Below, piece by piece: positions 52,512 to 54,093 of a stretch of DNA of 54,093 nucleotides (the first letter of the stretch is position 1; each line of letters begins with the position of its first letter). Both the position numbers and the translations under genes were made by a program. Source of the stretch: Desulfobacterales bacterium (GTDB taxonomy: Bacteria > Desulfobacterota > Desulfobacteria > Desulfobacterales > Desulfosalsimonadaceae); assembly GCA_018399235.1 (NCBI GenBank), contig JAGYOX010000004.1, forward strand, positions 1 through 54,093, written 5' to 3'. The notes beneath the pieces were generated by a model that worked only from the letters and a program-made list of their open reading frames with translations, had not been told where the DNA came from and ran no database searches.

Positions 52512-53924
52512 ATGGACTTTTCTAAAAAAACTGATAAATACGATGTTATCATTGTCGGCGGCGGGCCGGCCGGTCTTTTTGCCGCCTATTACCTATCCAT
52601 CCATTCAAGCCTTCGCGTGCTCCTTATTGAAAAAGGAAAGCCCCCCCTAAAACGCCAATGCCCAATAAACGGCACCGGTGAATGCCTGAAATGCCAGCCC
52701 TGTCATATACTTTCCGGTATCGGCGGCGCCGGGCTTTTCTCCGACGGCAAACTCAATTTTATCGCCAAACTCGGCAAAACCGACCTTACCCAGTTTTTAC
52801 CGCTCCATCAAGCCAATGAACTCATCCAGGAAACCGAAGAGATTTTCAGCACCTTTGGAATGGACGGCCCGGTTTATCCGTCCGACATGGAAAAAGCCAA
52901 GGCCATACGGCGGGACGCCAAAAAGGCAGGCATCGACCTTCTCCTTATCAAACAGAAACATTTGGGCAGCGACTGTCTGCCCGCCCATATTTCAAAAATG
53001 TCGGAGGACTTGGAAAACCGGATATCCATTCATACCTCGGAGGACGTAACGGATATCGATATCTTACCGGACGGCCAAAAACGACTGTCCACAAACAAGG
53101 GAACCTATTCGGCAAAAAATGTCATTTTAGCGCCCGGCCGGGCGGGGGCGGAATGGATGTCCGGAATTGCCCGGAAATATAACATCGCCATGAGCCAGCG
53201 CGGGATCGAAGTGGGAATCCGTGTCGAAGTACACGGCGATATCACCCGGGATCTCTGCAGCATCATTTATGATCCCACCTTTTTCATTCAAACCGGCAAA
53301 TATGATGACGAAACCCGGACATTCTGCACCAACCAGGGCGGCTACGTCACGCAGGAATTCTACCAGGACTTTGTGTGTGTGAACGGCCATGCGTATGCGG
53401 ACAAAAAGTCCGAAAACGCCAACTTCGCCTTTCTCTCCAAGGTTGTGTTAACTGATCCGGTAACTGACAATCAGTCCTATGGCGAATCCATCGGCCGGCT
53501 GGCCACATTGATCGGCGGGGGTAAACCCCTGCTTCAGCGTTTCGGGGATTTAAAACGCGGCCGCCGGAGCACCTGGCCGCGAATCCGGAAGAGCTATATT
53601 GAGCCGACGCTAAAAAACGTGGTCTGCGGGGATATTGCCATGGCACTGCCGGAGCGAAGCCTCACCAATGTCATGGAGGGCTTGGAAAAGCTAAACCAGG
53701 TGGTACCCGGAGTTTCAAACGACGAGACCCTGCTTTATGCACCGGAGATCAAGTTCTTTGCCACCCAGCTTGAGACCAACGCCGAGCTTGAAACCGCCAT
53801 ACCGGGTTTATTTGTAGCCGGAGACGGCCCCGGTGTGGCCGGCAACATCGTATCCGCCGCCGCCACCGGCCTGATCCCGGCAAAAGCGATTATTAATAGG
53901 CTTCAGGAGTTGATGGCTTCGTAA
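52512..53924 (+). CDS. FAD-dependent dehydrogenase (COG2509 type)
   Basis: A 470-residue flavoprotein. N-terminal FAD motif VIIVGGGPAGLFAAYYLS (residues ~12-29), a Cys-rich insert RQCPINGTGECLKCQPCHILSGIGGAGLFSDGKLN (~50-84), the mid-domain VILAPGRAGAEWM, and the C-terminal FAD-binding FVAGDGPGVAGNIVSAAATG. Uncharacterised dehydrogenases of this family are common in anaerobes; the substrate is unknown. The four closely spaced Cys (residues ~51-67) may be redox active. ATG 52512 is preferred over the adjacent TTG. Its stop codon lies inside a dispersed repeat. It is divergent from mnhA, with 244 bases between the starts. Confidence 0.88.
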   Translation: MDFSKKTDKYDVIIVGGGPAGLFAAYYLSIHSSLRVLLIEKGKPPLKRQCPINGTGECLKCQPCHILSGIGGAGLFSDGKLNFIAKLGKTDLTQFLPLHQANELIQETEEIFSTFGMDGPVYPSDMEKAKAIRRDAKKAGIDLLLIKQKHLGSDCLPAHISKMSEDLENRISIHTSEDVTDIDILPDGQKRLSTNKGTYSAKNVILAPGRAGAEWMSGIARKYNIAMSQRGIEVGIRVEVHGDITRDLCSIIYDPTFFIQTGKYDDETRTFCTNQGGYVTQEFYQDFVCVNGHAYADKKSENANFAFLSKVVLTDPVTDNQSYGESIGRLATLIGGGKPLLQRFGDLKRGRRSTWPRIRKSYIEPTLKNVVCGDIAMALPERSLTNVMEGLEKLNQVVPGVSNDETLLYAPEIKFFATQLETNAELETAIPGLFVAGDGPGVAGNIVSAAATGLIPAKAIINRLQELMAS

Positions 53925-53975
53925 AAAGGGATTAATGCCGCCGCGCGGCATTTTTGCAGAAAGGAACGTTTGATT
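53915..53975 (+). repeat. 3'-end-associated dispersed repeat, copy 3
   Basis: GGCTTCGTAAAAAGGG, then GCGCGGCATTTTTG and AAAGGAAC match the copies after ftsZ and the methyltransferase gene, in the orientation of the preceding gene. The TAA stop of the FAD dehydrogenase is part of the repeat (GCTTCGTAA). The sequence diverges after GGAAC. Confidence 0.6.
53934..53955 (+). terminator. Rho-independent terminator after the FAD dehydrogenase
   Basis: AATGCCGC-CGC-GCGGCATT is a perfect 8-bp stem followed by further T. It lies inside the dispersed repeat copy. Confidence 0.75.
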
Positions 53976-54067
53976 CGTTCTCGTAATCGGCTTTTATTTT
54001 TCGAGTACAAGTACGAGAACCGCCCCACTGATGTGGGACTGAGTACGATTAAGTTCCTTGGGAGTAA

Positions 54068-54093
54068 CCTCCCCCGGGCCGAGGCCCGGGACC
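54068..54093 (+). repeat. Partial third copy of the composite dispersed repeat, cut by the window end
   Basis: TCCCCCGGGCCGAGGCCCGGGACC resembles the GC-rich head of the composite repeat at 43960-43985 (inverted) and 10600-10620. The rest would lie outside the window. Confidence 0.45.

Overview
The window looks like a chromosomal segment of a strictly anaerobic Desulfobacterota bacterium, probably a Desulfobacterales-type sulfate reducer. This rests on gene content and order, not on a database match: an rnf operon headed by a multihaem cytochrome c, a membrane pyrophosphatase, a CarD regulator, the ispE/tRNA-Gln/prs/ctc/pth block and a complete dcw cluster. No phage, plasmid, CRISPR array or full insertion sequence was seen. 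The intergenic DNA is rich in small dispersed repeats.

Layout. 1-949: a SAM methyltransferase (-). 1137-10572: a + strand run of a dapF-like gene, two moeA genes, archease plus rtcB (RNA ligase), phosphomannomutase, serA and a DUF1844 protein. 10573-11019: repeats only. 11020-19581: degP/htrA, ispE, tRNA-Gln, prs, rplY(ctc), pth, hppA, carD, rluD. 19560-20524: two small - strand genes, one a degenerate Rieske protein. 20838-27740: rnf operon on the - strand in the order octahaem cytochrome, rnfC, D, G, E, A, B. 28207-45384: the dcw cell-wall/division cluster on the - strand, transcribed mraZ to ftsZ, with a MraZ-box promoter at its head. 45719-46336: cytidylate-kinase-like gene (+). 46517-52267: Mrp/Mnh cation/proton antiporter mnhABCDEFG (-). 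52512-53924: a COG2509-type FAD dehydrogenase (+).

The most unusual system is the rnf operon. RnfB is fused to a complete GltD/NfnB-like FAD-NAD(P)H oxidoreductase, while RnfC has lost the glycine-rich NADH/FMN motifs that normally make it the NADH-oxidising subunit. RnfD also lacks the Thr of its flavinylation motif. An eight-haem, membrane-anchored cytochrome heads the operon. I infer an Rnf variant whose pyridine-nucleotide site has moved from RnfC to RnfB and which exchanges electrons with periplasmic cytochromes. With the K+-independent-type pyrophosphatase and the Mrp antiporter, the window holds three ion-translocating systems.

Other highlights: a dapF homologue with both catalytic cysteines changed to serine; a Rieske protein lacking one cluster His; four intergenic heptanucleotide arrays that keep strict 7-bp register; a dispersed repeat found directly 3' of three genes and always in gene orientation; a REP-like composite repeat in inverted copies 33 kb apart; and a 17-codon leader ORF with a perfect Shine-Dalgarno before mnhA.
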